This document shows positions 6,854-14,589 of a stretch of 35,649 nt of DNA, in pieces; position 1 is the stretch's first letter, and every line of letters begins with the position of its first letter. The position numbers were made by a program, and so were the translations under genes. This DNA comes from Paracoccus onchidii (lineage in GTDB: Bacteria; Pseudomonadota; Alphaproteobacteria; Rhodobacterales; Rhodobacteraceae). The stretch lies in assembly GCF_028294535.1 (NCBI RefSeq), contig NZ_JAQBIE010000032.1, forward strand, positions 1 to 35,649, in the 5' to 3' direction. Below the pieces are notes generated by a model. That model was given only the letters and a program-made list of their open reading frames with translations, was not told where the DNA came from and made no database searches.

Positions 6854-7615
6854 TCAATGTCCGGTCATGGTGACCTTGATCAGCATCCAGATGGCCATCG
6901 CGACCATCATCAGGTTTTCGGTCAACGAGACAAAGCCCAAGGGCACGTTGCTATCGCCACCGACACAGGCGCATTTGATTTCTCGTTTGTCGATATAGAC
7001 GGCCTTGAAGACAGACACGGCGCCAATGGTGCCAATGAACAGGGCCACCGGGATCGACAGCCACATCAGGGCGCCGGAAACCATCAGGACGCCGGCCAAG
7101 CCTTCGGCAAAGGGATAGGCGTATCCATAGCGCACCCAGCGCTGCGCCAGCAGGTCATAATTCAGAAACATCGTGGCAAAACTCTCCACGTCTTTCAGCT
7201 TTTGCAGGGCCAACAGACACATCGCGATGGCCACGAACCATTCTGCTGTGGCAACCGTGAACAACTCGCTGGACGCCGCCCAACTGGTGGCCACGGCCAT
7301 CGCGGCGGCCATCGCAAACAGCGCAATCACCGGGCGATAGGTCGTCGCGGCCTTGTCGCGAACGGTCTTGCCGAAATGGCGCCGCAATTCGTCATATCCG
7401 CCGATCCGCTTGCCGTCGATGAAGGTCTGCGGCGTTGTGGGGACGTCGTGCCGGTTCTTGAAGGCATCGACCTCGGCGCGGGTGGTCAGATGACGATCCT
7501 CGACGCGGTAGCCCTCGCGCTTCAACAGGTCCAGTGACTTGAGGCCATAAGGGCACATGTGTTTGGCCATCACCATTCGGTGCAGGGTGGCAGTTTTCGT
7601 GCTCGGCTGAGCCAT
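6854..7615 (-). CDS. Glutaredoxin fused to a MauE/DoxX-type membrane domain
   Basis: A 253-residue fusion. Residues 10-85 are a glutaredoxin: active site C21-P-Y-G, then the cis-proline segment VPTTPQTFIDGKRIGGYDEL. A membrane domain of about five helices follows (about residues 92-252), similar to MauE/DoxX redox-associated proteins. It carries the pair CAC in KREIKCACVGG, a feature of the MauE-like family, where the cysteines may exchange electrons. I infer a membrane-anchored thiol relay. It is the last gene of the cueR-DUF411 operon, starting two bases after the DUF411 stop. The start at 7615 has GAGG nine bases upstream; the ATG at 7663 lies within the preceding gene. Glutaredoxins can handle copper-glutathione complexes, so a role in copper or thiol stress is reasonable but unproven. 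Confidence 0.8.
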   Translation of the reverse strand: MAQPSTKTATLHRMVMAKHMCPYGLKSLDLLKREGYRVEDRHLTTRAEVDAFKNRHDVPTTPQTFIDGKRIGGYDELRRHFGKTVRDKAATTYRPVIALFAMAAAMAVATSWAASSELFTVATAEWFVAIAMCLLALQKLKDVESFATMFLNYDLLAQRWVRYGYAYPFAEGLAGVLMVSGALMWLSIPVALFIGTIGAVSVFKAVYIDKREIKCACVGGDSNVPLGFVSLTENLMMVAMAIWMLIKVTMTGH

Positions 7616-7617
7616 GG

Positions 7618-8073
7618 TCAACCTCGATGGCTTGAGAAGACGCGCGTCCCGGACCGCGCCCAAAGAATGACGTCAAAAGGATCGCGCTGCCCGTCCATTT
7701 CCATGCCGGGTGATCCGATGGGCATACCTGGCACCGAAAGCCCCACGGCCTTTGGGCGGTGCTTCAGCAGGGTCCGGATATCGGCGGCCGGCACGTGACC
7801 CTCGATCACGTAACCGTCGATCAGGGCCGTATGACAGGAGCGCAGCGATATTGGCACCTCATGACGATCTTTTGCGGCCTGAATGTCGTCCGTCATCACC
7901 ACGTTGACCTCAAATCCATGTTCCTCCAGATGTGTCACCCACGCACCGCAACAGCCGCAATCGGGCGAGCGGAGCACCCGCGCCCTGATTGGCGCCTGGC
8001 GGACCTGAGACATCGCCGAAGCCGGCAAAAGACATGCTGCCATCGCGGTCGTGAATCTGCGTCGATCAATCAT
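7618..8073 (-). CDS. DUF411 family exported metal-binding protein
   Basis: A 151-residue protein with a twin-arginine-like N-terminus (MIDRRRFTTAMAACLLPASA) that should be cleaved near residue 22. The mature protein has the DUF411 signature: RSPDCGCCGAWVTHL with C39, C41 and C42, then SLRSCHTALIDGYVIEGHVP, and a methionine-rich tail (VPGMPIGSPGMEMDGQ) suited to copper. DUF411 proteins are small periplasmic proteins often found with copper resistance genes. Their exact role is not settled; they may act as thioredoxin-like metal chaperones. Its start codon overlaps the cueR stop by four bases (ATGA), so the two are translationally coupled and should be induced together by copper. Confidence 0.85.
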   Translation of the reverse strand: MIDRRRFTTAMAACLLPASAMSQVRQAPIRARVLRSPDCGCCGAWVTHLEEHGFEVNVVMTDDIQAAKDRHEVPISLRSCHTALIDGYVIEGHVPAADIRTLLKHRPKAVGLSVPGMPIGSPGMEMDGQRDPFDVILWARSGTRVFSSHRG

Positions 8074-8525
8074 GATACGTTCCTTTTCCTGAAGCCTTTT
8101 TCAGCCGATCCGCGGAACTCGGTGCCATGTTCCTTGTCCGCCGTTTCAAGTCGGTGCAGGATCGGACAATTCGGGCGCTCGTTGCCCGCGCAGTCACTTG
8201 CCAGACCCTCCAGGGTGTCGGCCATGTCCTGCAGATGCGCGATCTTGCGGCGCAGGTCCCGGACCCGAGCCTGCGCCAAGGCCTTCACGTCTGCGCTGCG
8301 CCTGTCCTTGTCGCGCCAGAGATCCAGAAGTTCGGTGATTTCTGCAATGGAAAACCCCAGATCGCGGGCGCGGGCGACAAACCGCAGCATGTGGATGTCT
8401 TGCAGTTCGTATTCCCGATAGCCCGAGGTCGTTCGACTGGCATTCGGGATCAGGCCGATCTGTTCGTAATAGCGGATCATCTTTGCCGATACGCCCGAGC
8501 GATTGGCGGCATCTCCGATCTTCAT
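8070..8525 (-). CDS. cueR: CueR, Cu(I)-responsive MerR-family regulator
   Basis: A 151-residue MerR-family protein. The N-terminal winged helix reads MKIGDAANRSGVSAKMIRYY, then a long dimerisation helix at about 76-110. The metal loop has C112 and C120 spaced exactly as in E. coli CueR (Cys-X7-Cys, CAGNERPNC), which marks Cu(I)/Ag(I) sensing. I chose the ATG at 8525 because the usual family N-terminus begins there. The protein is longer than E. coli CueR (135) by a charged tail after residue 128. It heads the operon it should control: the predicted operator lies 29-59 bases upstream of its own start, so it would activate itself along with the DUF411 and glutaredoxin-MauE genes. Neither a CopA ATPase nor a multicopper oxidase is present in the window. 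Confidence 0.9.
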   Translation of the reverse strand: MKIGDAANRSGVSAKMIRYYEQIGLIPNASRTTSGYREYELQDIHMLRFVARARDLGFSIAEITELLDLWRDKDRRSADVKALAQARVRDLRRKIAHLQDMADTLEGLASDCAGNERPNCPILHRLETADKEHGTEFRGSAEKGFRKRNVS

Positions 8526-8553
8526 GACACAGCTCCGTCGTTGCGATGACAAG

Positions 8554-8584
8554 GATATGGGGCTTCCCATGATTGGAAGGTCAA
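8554..8584 (-). promoter_or_regulatory. CueR-type promoter with 19-bp spacer
   Basis: On the minus strand TTGACC (-35, 8579-8584) and CATATC (-10, 8554-8559) are separated by exactly 19 bases, the over-long spacing that MerR-family regulators correct by twisting DNA. The spacer carries the dyad CTTCC-AATCATG-GGAAG, close to known CueR boxes (ACCTTCCxxxxxxxGGAAGGT). It lies directly upstream of cueR. This makes copper induction of the operon the best-supported regulatory call in the window. Confidence 0.8.
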
Positions 8585-8665
8585 GGGGCAGTCACAGATT
8601 CGTGGCGGTATTGACCTGACAATCGTGGGAGGGAAGAAGAACCTGCCAAGGCGTATTCCCATTTG

Positions 8666-8835
8666 GTTCCGGCGTGGTGAGAACCCGAACCGTTTGGAAG
8701 AAAAAGATGTGAACCGCATCGCCAATGTCTATCGGTTTCGTGCCGAGGAAGACCGGTTCCGCGCCCCGCGACCTATCGGCCAAGTTCGAAAAGAATGATT
8801 TCAATCTCGCCATACCGCGATACGCCGACATCTTG
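8666..8835 (+). pseudogene. Type I restriction methylase (hsdM), C-terminal remnant
   Basis: The first frame (about 8666-8755) reads FRRGENPNRLEEKDVNRIAN then VYRFRAEEDRF. A second frame (about 8780-8835) reads AKFEKNDFNLAIPRYADI. Together they follow the end of HsdM-type N6-adenine methylases, which have a (L)xxxDxxKIxxxYRxRxEExR block followed by EIExNDxNLNIPRY. A frame change and short loss separate the two blocks. Only this fragment remains, with no S or R subunit nearby. The match was judged by eye. Confidence 0.5.
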
Positions 8836-8954
8836 GTTCCGAAACTGTCAATCCACCCGGAAGAGGCGGCTGGCCACCAAGGGGGTGTGTCCCACGACAG
8901 GGAAAACCGCGACGGGCGGTCGCACCGGCAATGCGATCAAGCCATGAAGCGCCC

Positions 8955-9005
8955 AAAGAAAAACCGCCGGGAACGCACTACAAGAGGGGCGTGCATTCCC
9001 GGCGG
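8955..9005 (-). terminator. Strong intrinsic terminator of the lipid transport operon
   Basis: CCGCCGGGAACGCAC (8964-8978) and GTGCATTCCCGGCGG (8991-9005) pair at 14 of 15 positions around a 12-base loop. Reading the minus strand, the stem is followed by TTTTTCTTT (8963-8955). This is a typical Rho-independent terminator for minus-strand transcripts arriving from the operon ending at 9210. The bases from 9006 to 9209 contain no gene that I recognise and would be the 3' untranslated part. Confidence 0.8.
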
Positions 9006-9209
9006 CGATCTTAAAAGAACTTGCCTACAATAACTGGATCGGCCACTCACTCATTACCCAAACATCGGGTCGGTAAAGTCAGCACGACCAAAAAACGCGA
9101 CCTTCAAATCATCTCCGCATGTCTGCTTGCGTCGATGGGTTGGTTATCGCTTATTCGGCCGCGGCAAGCTATTCGTGTGATTGCGTAGGCGGATTTACCT
9201 ATACGTCAA

Positions 9210-9839
9210 TCAGCGACAGGAAGCCGGGTTGATACCGGTCGCGCGCAGGCCCCATTCGGTCATCTGGGCAGTCAGCTCTTGCCCGGCAAGATCGAAGGCG
9301 GGGATCAGATCAGAGGTTTTGCTGCTGGCTGCGGGGATTTCGACGTTGAAATTGCCACGAGAGACGACGCTGGCATCCATCTCGTGGATCATTTGGGCAT
9401 TGACCGCCAGTCTGACGGTGACGGCTTCGCCATCGACCCTGGCATTGAAGGCCTCGATCTCGCTGATCAGGGCGAAATCGCCCGACAATCCAAGGGGCGC
9501 GCGGCCGACATGGCTGAACGCGTCATAGCTGCCCAGACCCTGAACCAGCAAACGTTGCAGCATGACCGGCACGGTGTCGCCCCATTCCGCATCGGGCAGA
9601 TACTGCGTTTGCAGGGGCGAAGGGCGGATCATGATCCGTTCGCTGTCCAATGTGCCACGGGCCTTGGGTGTTTCGATGACCAGTTCGGCAACCCGGCCGC
9701 GCCCACATGAGGTTTGACCGAATGCGGGGGGGCGCAATTCAAAGACATCGCGTTCGGGCCCTCCTTCCAGGGCTGACAGGGCCGCACAGCCGGGCAGGAG
9801 GGCAGCAAGTGCAAGCGGGACAAGTCTGGAAGGGCGCAT
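9210..9839 (-). CDS. ABC-type transport auxiliary lipoprotein (PqiC/DUF330-like)
   Basis: A 209-residue lipoprotein with the signal MRPSRLVPLALAALLPGCAA. The lipobox LPGC makes Cys18 the lipidated residue. The mature part has the layout of the auxiliary lipoprotein family that accompanies MCE transporters: a YLPDAEWGDTVPVMLQRLLV segment followed by beta-rich repeats. It would sit in the periplasm or outer membrane and join the MCE protein in carrying lipids between membranes. It is the last of four genes, eight bases after the MCE gene, which fits the usual permease, ATPase, MCE, lipoprotein order. Confidence 0.82.
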   Translation of the reverse strand: MRPSRLVPLALAALLPGCAALSALEGGPERDVFELRPPAFGQTSCGRGRVAELVIETPKARGTLDSERIMIRPSPLQTQYLPDAEWGDTVPVMLQRLLVQGLGSYDAFSHVGRAPLGLSGDFALISEIEAFNARVDGEAVTVRLAVNAQMIHEMDASVVSRGNFNVEIPAASSKTSDLIPAFDLAGQELTAQMTEWGLRATGINPASCR

Positions 9840-9847
9840 CAGGAACC

Positions 9848-11107
9848 TCAGCGACGGAATTCAGGGGTGCGCGGCCCGGTCAGAAGCTGCGCGGGGTTGC
9901 GTTTCAATGTGCCGACAAGCTGATCGATATCGGCGACCAATCCGCGCAATTCCATGGACAGGCGCGAAAACTGTGGCAGGGCCTCGGTCGCGAAATTCTG
10001 CACGGGGCGGTGGGCGCTGTCCAGCACCCTGCGCAACGAGGTAAATGCATCGGCGGCGGATGCGGCGGCGGTGCGAAGCTGGGCCATCATGTCCGGCAGA
10101 TCGCCCGCCACGCTGTCCAGGGCCGTGTTCACCTTGCCGAGCGTTTGGCTGAGATCGGAAATGATCGGTGCAAGATCCGTTCCGAAGATGTCCGTGGCGG
10201 CCTTGAATGCGTCATTGCCTGATGTCAGCGCGACATCCAGGCGGGACAGGCTGTCCTCGGCGCGTGCGGCAAGGCGGTTCAAGTCGGATTGCAGGCTGCC
10301 CGCGGCCTGATCAAGCGTTTCCGTCAGGTCCTTGAGGTCACCGGACACATAGTTTTGGATTTCATCCAGAGATTTCGTCGCGGCGGCCATGGTGCCATCG
10401 GCCTGCTTGGCCGCCTGCGAGAAATTTTCCAGCGCGGTATCGGCGGTCTGGCTGAGTGTATCCAGCTTGCCGCCAAAGGCAGCGATGCCATCTGCGGCCT
10501 TGCCGATGGCGCCGGTCGCCGAGGATACATCGGACAGGGCCTGATCCAGATTGGCGCTGGAATCCTCGACATTGTCGAGAATGTTTGACACCCGCTGAAC
10601 GTTTTCGTCGCTAAGCAACTGCGCCAGCCGATCGGCGACATCCCCCAGCTTGTCGATGATCTCTGGCCCTTCCTGGGTCAGCTTTTGCAGGGCTGACTGG
10701 CTGGATTTGATCACGGGGATCGGCGTGTCTTCCGTTTCGGTCAACCGTGGCGAGTCGGGGCTGCCCGAGGTGATCGAGATATTGGACACGCCCGTCACGC
10801 CCTGGGATTCGACCGAAGCGCGCGAACTGACCCGGATTGGCGTGTCTTCATCCACTTCCAGGCGAACCCGGACCGGCGCGCTGCTTTCCGGGGCCAGATC
10901 GATATCCACGACCGACCCCACCTTCAGCCCGGCAAAGCGCACATCGGACGAGATTCCCAACCCCGACACCTCGTTGAAATAGGCGTCGTAATAGGAAAAC
11001 TGCTGATCCAGTTCCAGCTTGGCGAACCAGACCAGAAATCCCAGGATGCCCAGGAAGCCCGCGATCGCAAATGCACCGATCAGGGCGTAGTTTGCCTTGG
11101 TTTCCAT
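9848..11107 (-). CDS. MCE/MlaD-family periplasmic lipid-binding protein
   Basis: A 419-residue protein anchored by one N-terminal helix (about residues 8-28, ALIGAFAIAGFLGILGFLVW). The MCE domain follows (about 36-115), with YDAYFNEVSGLGISSDVRFA and GLKVGSVVDIDL. The rest (about 150-400) is a long, Ala/Ser/Asp-rich helical region with heptad-like leucines that should form the needle or coiled-coil channel typical of long MCE proteins. The family forms hexameric rings that pass phospholipids between inner and outer membranes. It ends with a basic segment (LKRNPAQLLTGPRTPEFRR), a common ending in alphaproteobacterial MCE proteins. It follows the ATPase gene by four bases. Confidence 0.9.
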   Translation of the reverse strand: METKANYALIGAFAIAGFLGILGFLVWFAKLELDQQFSYYDAYFNEVSGLGISSDVRFAGLKVGSVVDIDLAPESSAPVRVRLEVDEDTPIRVSSRASVESQGVTGVSNISITSGSPDSPRLTETEDTPIPVIKSSQSALQKLTQEGPEIIDKLGDVADRLAQLLSDENVQRVSNILDNVEDSSANLDQALSDVSSATGAIGKAADGIAAFGGKLDTLSQTADTALENFSQAAKQADGTMAAATKSLDEIQNYVSGDLKDLTETLDQAAGSLQSDLNRLAARAEDSLSRLDVALTSGNDAFKAATDIFGTDLAPIISDLSQTLGKVNTALDSVAGDLPDMMAQLRTAAASAADAFTSLRRVLDSAHRPVQNFATEALPQFSRLSMELRGLVADIDQLVGTLKRNPAQLLTGPRTPEFRR

Positions 11108-11111
11108 CCCG

Positions 11112-11891
11112 CTATCCTTCGCTTCGATCGGCCGGCTGCGCGGCGCGGGCGCGCGGACCGTGGAAATATTCGCGAACCCAAGGATGGTCCACTTGCAGCA
11201 TTTCTGCCATCGTTCCCGTTGTCAGGACCCGTTTTTCCGCAAGCACCGCGATCCGGTCGCAACAGGCATGCAACGTGTCCAGATCGTGCGTGACCAGAAA
11301 AACCGACAGGTTCAGCGCATCTCGCAGCCCGACAATCAGCTTGTCGAATGCGTCAGCGCCGATGGGATCAAGTCCTGCGGTGGGTTCGTCCAGAAAGACG
11401 ATTTCAGGATCCAGCGCCAAAGCGCGTGCCAGCCCGGCCCGTTTGCGCATGCCGCCGGACAGGTCCGACGGGAAATCGGCATTTGCCTTGAATGGCAGGC
11501 CCGCCATTGACACCTTGAGCTGCGCCAGGCTGACGCGCTGTTCATCGCTGAGGCCCGGAACGGCACGCAAAGGGACCTCGACATTTTCCTGAACGCTGAG
11601 CGAGGAAAACAAAGCGCCATCCTGAAACATCACCCCCCAGCGCCGTTCGATCGCCTCGCGTTCAGCGCCCGACATGGCTGTTACATCGCGGCCAAAGACC
11701 GACACCGATCCCGCCGCAGGTCTGATAAGTCCGACGATACTGCGCAGGAGAACCGACTTGCCGGTGCCCGACCCGCCGACAACACCCAGAATTTCACCCC
11801 GTCGCAGGTCCAGGTCCAGGTCCTGATGCACCACGTGATCGCCGAATTGGGTGCGAAGGTTGCGAACCTCTATGACATTCTCGCGGCTCAT
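11112..11891 (-). CDS. ABC transporter ATPase, MlaF type
   Basis: A 259-residue ABC ATPase. It has Walker A GGSGTGKS (39-46), Q-loop MFQDGALF, signature LSGGM (144-148), Walker B IVFLDEP (164-170) and the switch histidine in VTHDLDTL. The sequence GALFSSLSVQENVEVPLR is characteristic of the MlaF/Ttg2A group, which energises retrograde or anterograde lipid transport with MlaE and MlaD. I take the ATG at 11891, because the frame upstream of it lies inside the permease gene. Start and permease stop overlap by four bases (ATGA), showing translational coupling. Confidence 0.92.
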   Translation of the reverse strand: MSRENVIEVRNLRTQFGDHVVHQDLDLDLRRGEILGVVGGSGTGKSVLLRSIVGLIRPAAGSVSVFGRDVTAMSGAEREAIERRWGVMFQDGALFSSLSVQENVEVPLRAVPGLSDEQRVSLAQLKVSMAGLPFKANADFPSDLSGGMRKRAGLARALALDPEIVFLDEPTAGLDPIGADAFDKLIVGLRDALNLSVFLVTHDLDTLHACCDRIAVLAEKRVLTTGTMAEMLQVDHPWVREYFHGPRARAAQPADRSEG

Positions 11892-12976
11892 ATGCCGAGC
11901 ACCGAGAACAGGATCGAGAAGGCCGCATCTGCTATGATAATGGCGAATATTGCTGATACCACCGAAGCCGAGGTCTGGCTGCCCAGGGATTCCGCGTCCT
12001 TGCCCACCATCATCCCGGCGTGACAGCCGATAATCCCGATGATCAGCGCAAAGACCGGCGCCTTGACCAGCCCGACAATGGCATGGTCCACGCTGATGTC
12101 CCCCAGGCGGGTCATGAACATCGATGGGGAAACGCCCAGTTCGATCCATGACATGATCGCACCGCCCAGCAGCCCGGACAGATCTGCGATCAGGCCCAGA
12201 ATGGGCAGCATCAACACCAGCGCCAGCACCCTTGGCAGGATCAGCACCATGTCCGGGTCCATGCCCAATGTGCGCATGGCGTCAATTTCCTCGCGCATCT
12301 TCATGGATCCGATCGAGGCGGTCAGGGCCGAAGTGGTTCGCCCCGCCACGACAATCGCGGTCAACAGGATCCCCAGTTCGCGCAGCACCGAAATGGCAAT
12401 CAGATCGACGACGAAAACCTCGGCGCCGAATTGCCGCAACTGCGCTGCCCCCTGAAAGGCCAGAACGACGCCGATCAGGAAGGACATGACTGCCACGATA
12501 GAGACGGCCCTGAGGCCGGTTTGTTGACAATGATAGACCAGCGAGGTCAGGCGAAACTGGGACGGATGGCGCAAGGCGCGCAGCAAGGCGGCCAGAAAGC
12601 GCCCCAGATATTCGGTCATCTGCACAAAGGTCGACAGGCTGCCCACGACCCGCTTTCCCGTGTTGCGGCAGATGTCGTGCCACCAGCTTCGCGGCGGAGC
12701 GGGCTTGTCCGGGGCGGGTATGGCGTCGCTGACTGTCTCTAGCAATATCCGGTGTGACTGCGACAGACCGACAAGCTCGGCGCCTTGTGCGCGTTGCCGG
12801 GCAAGATAATGGGCGCCCGCGGTGTCCATGCGTTGCAGGTCGGTCAGGTCGATCCGTTGCGCGCCAGGTGGCGGTGTCCGGGGCAGGGTCCACACGACCA
12901 ACGCACCGCCGAGGGCCAGATCCCCATCGCGATTTGTGATTGTCAGCTGGGCCTGACTGGGGTCGGACAATGTCAT
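11888..12976 (-). CDS. MlaE-family permease with N-terminal STAS-like domain
   Basis: A 362-residue protein in two parts. Residues 1-95 look like a STAS domain: VVWTLPRTPPPGAQRIDLTD, then LQRMDTAGAHYL, where the DTAG motif corresponds to DSSG. Residues about 110-362 are the MlaE permease with five to six helices, including VVLAFQGAAQLRQFGAEVFV, ELGILLTAIVVAGRTTSALT and the MREEIDAMRTLGMDP coupling motif. In E. coli the STAS partner is a separate protein (MlaB); here it is fused. I chose the ATG at 12976 over the TTG at 12994 because GAAGGA lies ten bases before it. It is the first gene of the four-gene operon. Confidence 0.88.
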   Translation of the reverse strand: MTLSDPSQAQLTITNRDGDLALGGALVVWTLPRTPPPGAQRIDLTDLQRMDTAGAHYLARQRAQGAELVGLSQSHRILLETVSDAIPAPDKPAPPRSWWHDICRNTGKRVVGSLSTFVQMTEYLGRFLAALLRALRHPSQFRLTSLVYHCQQTGLRAVSIVAVMSFLIGVVLAFQGAAQLRQFGAEVFVVDLIAISVLRELGILLTAIVVAGRTTSALTASIGSMKMREEIDAMRTLGMDPDMVLILPRVLALVLMLPILGLIADLSGLLGGAIMSWIELGVSPSMFMTRLGDISVDHAIVGLVKAPVFALIIGIIGCHAGMMVGKDAESLGSQTSASVVSAIFAIIIADAAFSILFSVLGI

Positions 12977-13176
12977 GGTGGGCAAGTCCTTCAATGCATT
13001 GCTTTAATCGCCGCAATATCCGGTGGTGTCAAATACGCAGGTTTTCTTGCGACCCGATCACCAGAGTTTTCTTGACGGAACGGTTCGCTGCCCGCATCAA
13101 TTGAATATGCAATTCCGTGGCGGTTGCGCCCTCTTGTCGTGATCGCCTCGCCTTGGAAACAATGGGAGGGGGTTCG

Positions 13177-14571
13177 ATGTTCAAGCATCTGGCCTTGCGG
13201 GTCATGCCACTGATCGCGATCACCGCGACCAATGTTGCCGCGCAAACCGCCGAGGAGGGCGCGGCGACTGATGACGAAAGCGCCGCCGAACTTTTCACGA
13301 CGACCGAACTGGAAACCATGGTCGCGCCGGTTGCGCTGTATCCTGACACGCTGCTGATGCAGATCCTTGTGGCCTCGACCGTTCCGCTGGACATCATGAA
13401 GGCCGAGCAACATCTGCGCGACAATCCCGAAGAAGCCGATCAGGACCGCAAGGATTTTGCCGAGGCGCAGGATTGGGATGAAAGTGTCCAGGCACTGGCG
13501 GCGGCATTCCCGGATGTTCTGGACGACATGGCGGAACATGTCGACTGGACCGAAACCATGGGCAATGCCATGCTGACGCAAAGCGATGACGTCATGGATG
13601 CCATTCAGGCCATGCGTCAGCTTGCGATTGAGAATGGCACTCTGGTCAGCGGCGATCAGCAAACGGTTGATGTTCAGCAAAACGACCTTGCGCCCGCGCA
13701 GGGTCAATCCGACACCGGCACCGCGGCCCAGCCGCAGGAAACCGTGGTTATCACCCCGACCGATCCGCAAACGGTTTATGTGCCCCAATATAACCCCAGC
13801 ACTGTTTATTCGCCCAATTTGGGCGGGGTGATTGCGACCACCGCGGTTGCCTTTGGCACGGCGGCGCTGATCGACGATATTTTCGATGATGACGATGATT
13901 GGGGGCATTACTGGGGCTGTCGCGATTGCGGCGGCTGGAACGGTCGCCCCATCGTGCGCGATCCCGACATCGATCTGGATGTCGATGGCAATGTGAACAT
14001 TGGCAATCGCGTGAATATCGACCGCGACAATGCGCGGATTGATCGCACGGATATCGGCTGGAAACCCGATAGTGGCAAGGCGGCGTCCGCGCGCAAGCGT
14101 ATCGAGAACAATCGCAATGGCGACGGCTCGTCGCGATTGCCCGTCAAGAAGGCGGCATCGCGTCAGGACAATCTGCGCAAACAGATTTCGGGCCGGACCG
14201 GCGCCCCCGATCTGGGACGTGATCCCGGACAACTGGCCCAGTCGGTCGGTTCGCGCCCGCCAAACCGTGCCAATGCCAAGCGCCCGGCCAAGTTCAACCC
14301 CGCCGAGAAATCCGCCGCGGTCAAGCGCACGAAGACCGCACCGAAGGCAAGCCATCCCAAGGCCGCAGCGGCCAAGGCATCACATCCCAAGGTCAGCCGA
14401 CCCGCCCCGAAAAAAACCGTGGCCCATCATGCCGCCGCTCCGCGCAAACCGGCCGTGACCCGTCATGCCGTGTCCCATGCGCCTGCGCTGCACAAGCACA
14501 GCTCGGGAACTCGGGCCCGGGCCGCATCCCATCGCGGGCATGTCAGCCGTGGCCACCGTGGACGGCGCTAA
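13177..14571 (+). CDS. DUF3300 domain protein with basic, repetitive tail
   Basis: A 464-residue exported protein. After a signal peptide (1-22) comes the DUF3300 domain (about 45-250), with LETMVAPVALYPDTLLMQIL, DWDESVQALAAAFPDVLDDM and VYVPQYNPSTVYSPN. Next is an acidic and aromatic patch (DDIFDDDDDWGHYWG) with a CRDCGG cysteine pair. The last 120 residues are Lys/Arg/Ala/His-rich, with repeated KASHPK units and RGHxSRGHRGRR at the end. The function of DUF3300 is unknown. The ATG at 13177 follows GGGAGGGGG. TTGACG-17 bp-CATCAA (13072-13100) is a possible promoter, overlapped by the dyad AATTG-AATATG-CAATT at 13099-13114. It forms an operon with the DUF2950 gene, a pairing often seen in Proteobacteria. 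Confidence 0.85.
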   Translation: MFKHLALRVMPLIAITATNVAAQTAEEGAATDDESAAELFTTTELETMVAPVALYPDTLLMQILVASTVPLDIMKAEQHLRDNPEEADQDRKDFAEAQDWDESVQALAAAFPDVLDDMAEHVDWTETMGNAMLTQSDDVMDAIQAMRQLAIENGTLVSGDQQTVDVQQNDLAPAQGQSDTGTAAQPQETVVITPTDPQTVYVPQYNPSTVYSPNLGGVIATTAVAFGTAALIDDIFDDDDDWGHYWGCRDCGGWNGRPIVRDPDIDLDVDGNVNIGNRVNIDRDNARIDRTDIGWKPDSGKAASARKRIENNRNGDGSSRLPVKKAASRQDNLRKQISGRTGAPDLGRDPGQLAQSVGSRPPNRANAKRPAKFNPAEKSAAVKRTKTAPKASHPKAAAAKASHPKVSRPAPKKTVAHHAAAPRKPAVTRHAVSHAPALHKHSSGTRARAASHRGHVSRGHRGRR

Positions 14572-14589
14572 GTGGGAAAGGACAGGAAC

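Noticed and set aside
12991..14355. Long minus-strand frame (454 codons) opposite the DUF3300 gene
   Set aside because: It is the antisense shadow of a well-supported gene, with no family resemblance of its own and no ribosome site; high-GC genes commonly leave such open antisense frames.
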